A stretch of DNA of 42,756 bases from NCBI GenBank assembly GCA_003833135.1, contig QZLH01000168.1, positions 75,157-117,912 of the forward strand, read 5' to 3'. The notes under the pieces were generated by a model that saw only the letters and a program-made list of their open reading frames with translations, did no database searches and was not told the origin of the DNA. Numbering within the stretch: the stretch's first letter is position 1; the number at the start of each line of letters is the position of its first letter. Of the stretch, positions 42,615 to 42,756 are shown in pieces. The position numbers were made by a program, and so were the translations under genes. This stretch comes from Oehlia diaphana (lineage: Eukaryota; Glomeromycota; Glomeromycetes; Glomerales; Glomeraceae).

Positions 42615-42756
42615 CAGTGTTGGGAAATTCAATGTGCGGAGTGTGCGCGCGCACAAATTTTAAAAACTCCGCACATAACCAAAAATTTTTGCGTGCGCTT
42701 TGCGCACACAAAAATTTGCATATTTGACACATTCTCAAATAATGTGCATATTCTGC
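42615..42756. mobile_element. Possible hAT transposon terminus
   Basis: CAGTGTTGGGAAATTC at 42615 resembles the CAGTG-type terminal inverted repeat of hAT elements and opens a stretch of markedly different composition with subterminal GTGCGGAGTGTGCGCGCGCAC and TGCGTGCGCTTTGCGCACAC motifs. Clustered subterminal repeats are usual in hAT ends. The other end and any transposase would lie beyond the window. Confidence 0.45.

Overview
The window is AT-rich, intron-rich eukaryotic DNA. Its gene content suggests an arbuscular mycorrhizal fungus (Glomeromycota, Rhizophagus-like): three tyrosine-kinase-like (TKL) protein kinases, an F-box pseudogene, an Uma2/PD-(D/E)XK nuclease-like gene, two cytochrome P450s, a decayed LINE and many small inverted-repeat elements. 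The organism is inferred from family content, not from a marker gene. A 510-base run of N (23977-24486) is an assembly gap.

Layout. 1-2560: repeats and a dead copy (331-947) of the 5' part of the kinase gene at 7165. 2569-3924: kinase with five visible exons and an HGD catalytic loop. 3990-4152 and 6294-6429: two short inverted-repeat transposons with target-site duplications. 7165-9835: kinase of about 693 residues in which three successive exons each carry one Myb/SANT-like repeat, followed by a zinc ribbon and kinase domain. 11668-12600 (-): LINE remnant. 12883-14352: F-box pseudogene. 17151-18062: Uma2-like gene ending in a C2H2 zinc finger; its first exon is duplicated upstream and its last exon is duplicated, decayed, downstream. 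18600-19240: cluster of palindromic elements. 20570-22312: P450. 23724-25543: inverted-repeat element containing the N gap. 26691-28298: a small zinc-knuckle exon and a decayed coding region. 30197-35510 (-): kinase with an extraordinary 5' half. 36765-37230: decayed coding fragment. 38617-40653: seven-exon P450. 41350-42756: repeats, including a possible hAT terminus.

Main discovery. From 35399 down to 31398 on the minus strand lies an array of about 36 intron-like units of roughly 80-130 nt (two are longer because of insertions). Each starts GTAAGT (or GTAAAT), has a CTAAC/CTAAT branch-like motif, and ends in AG. Successive units are separated by exactly 3 nt in 34 cases and by 1 nt in the last. 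The triplets vary while their flanks are conserved. Joining a 13-nt ATG exon, a 27-nt exon, the 34 triplets, the 1-nt exon and the two kinase exons gives exactly 1260 nt with no internal stop. The array's last residues (N-N-F-E) run into F-G-K-S-G-N at the spacing I recall for the pre-kinase NF...SGN motif of this kinase family. If expressed, this gene has one residue per exon, every intron in phase 1, and any triplet exon can be skipped without changing frame.

The genes are independent transcription units, not an operon. Shared themes are expansion of TKL kinases with varied catalytic loops, exon-level duplication, and decay by one-base indels, several of them in homopolymers, some of which may be assembly errors.
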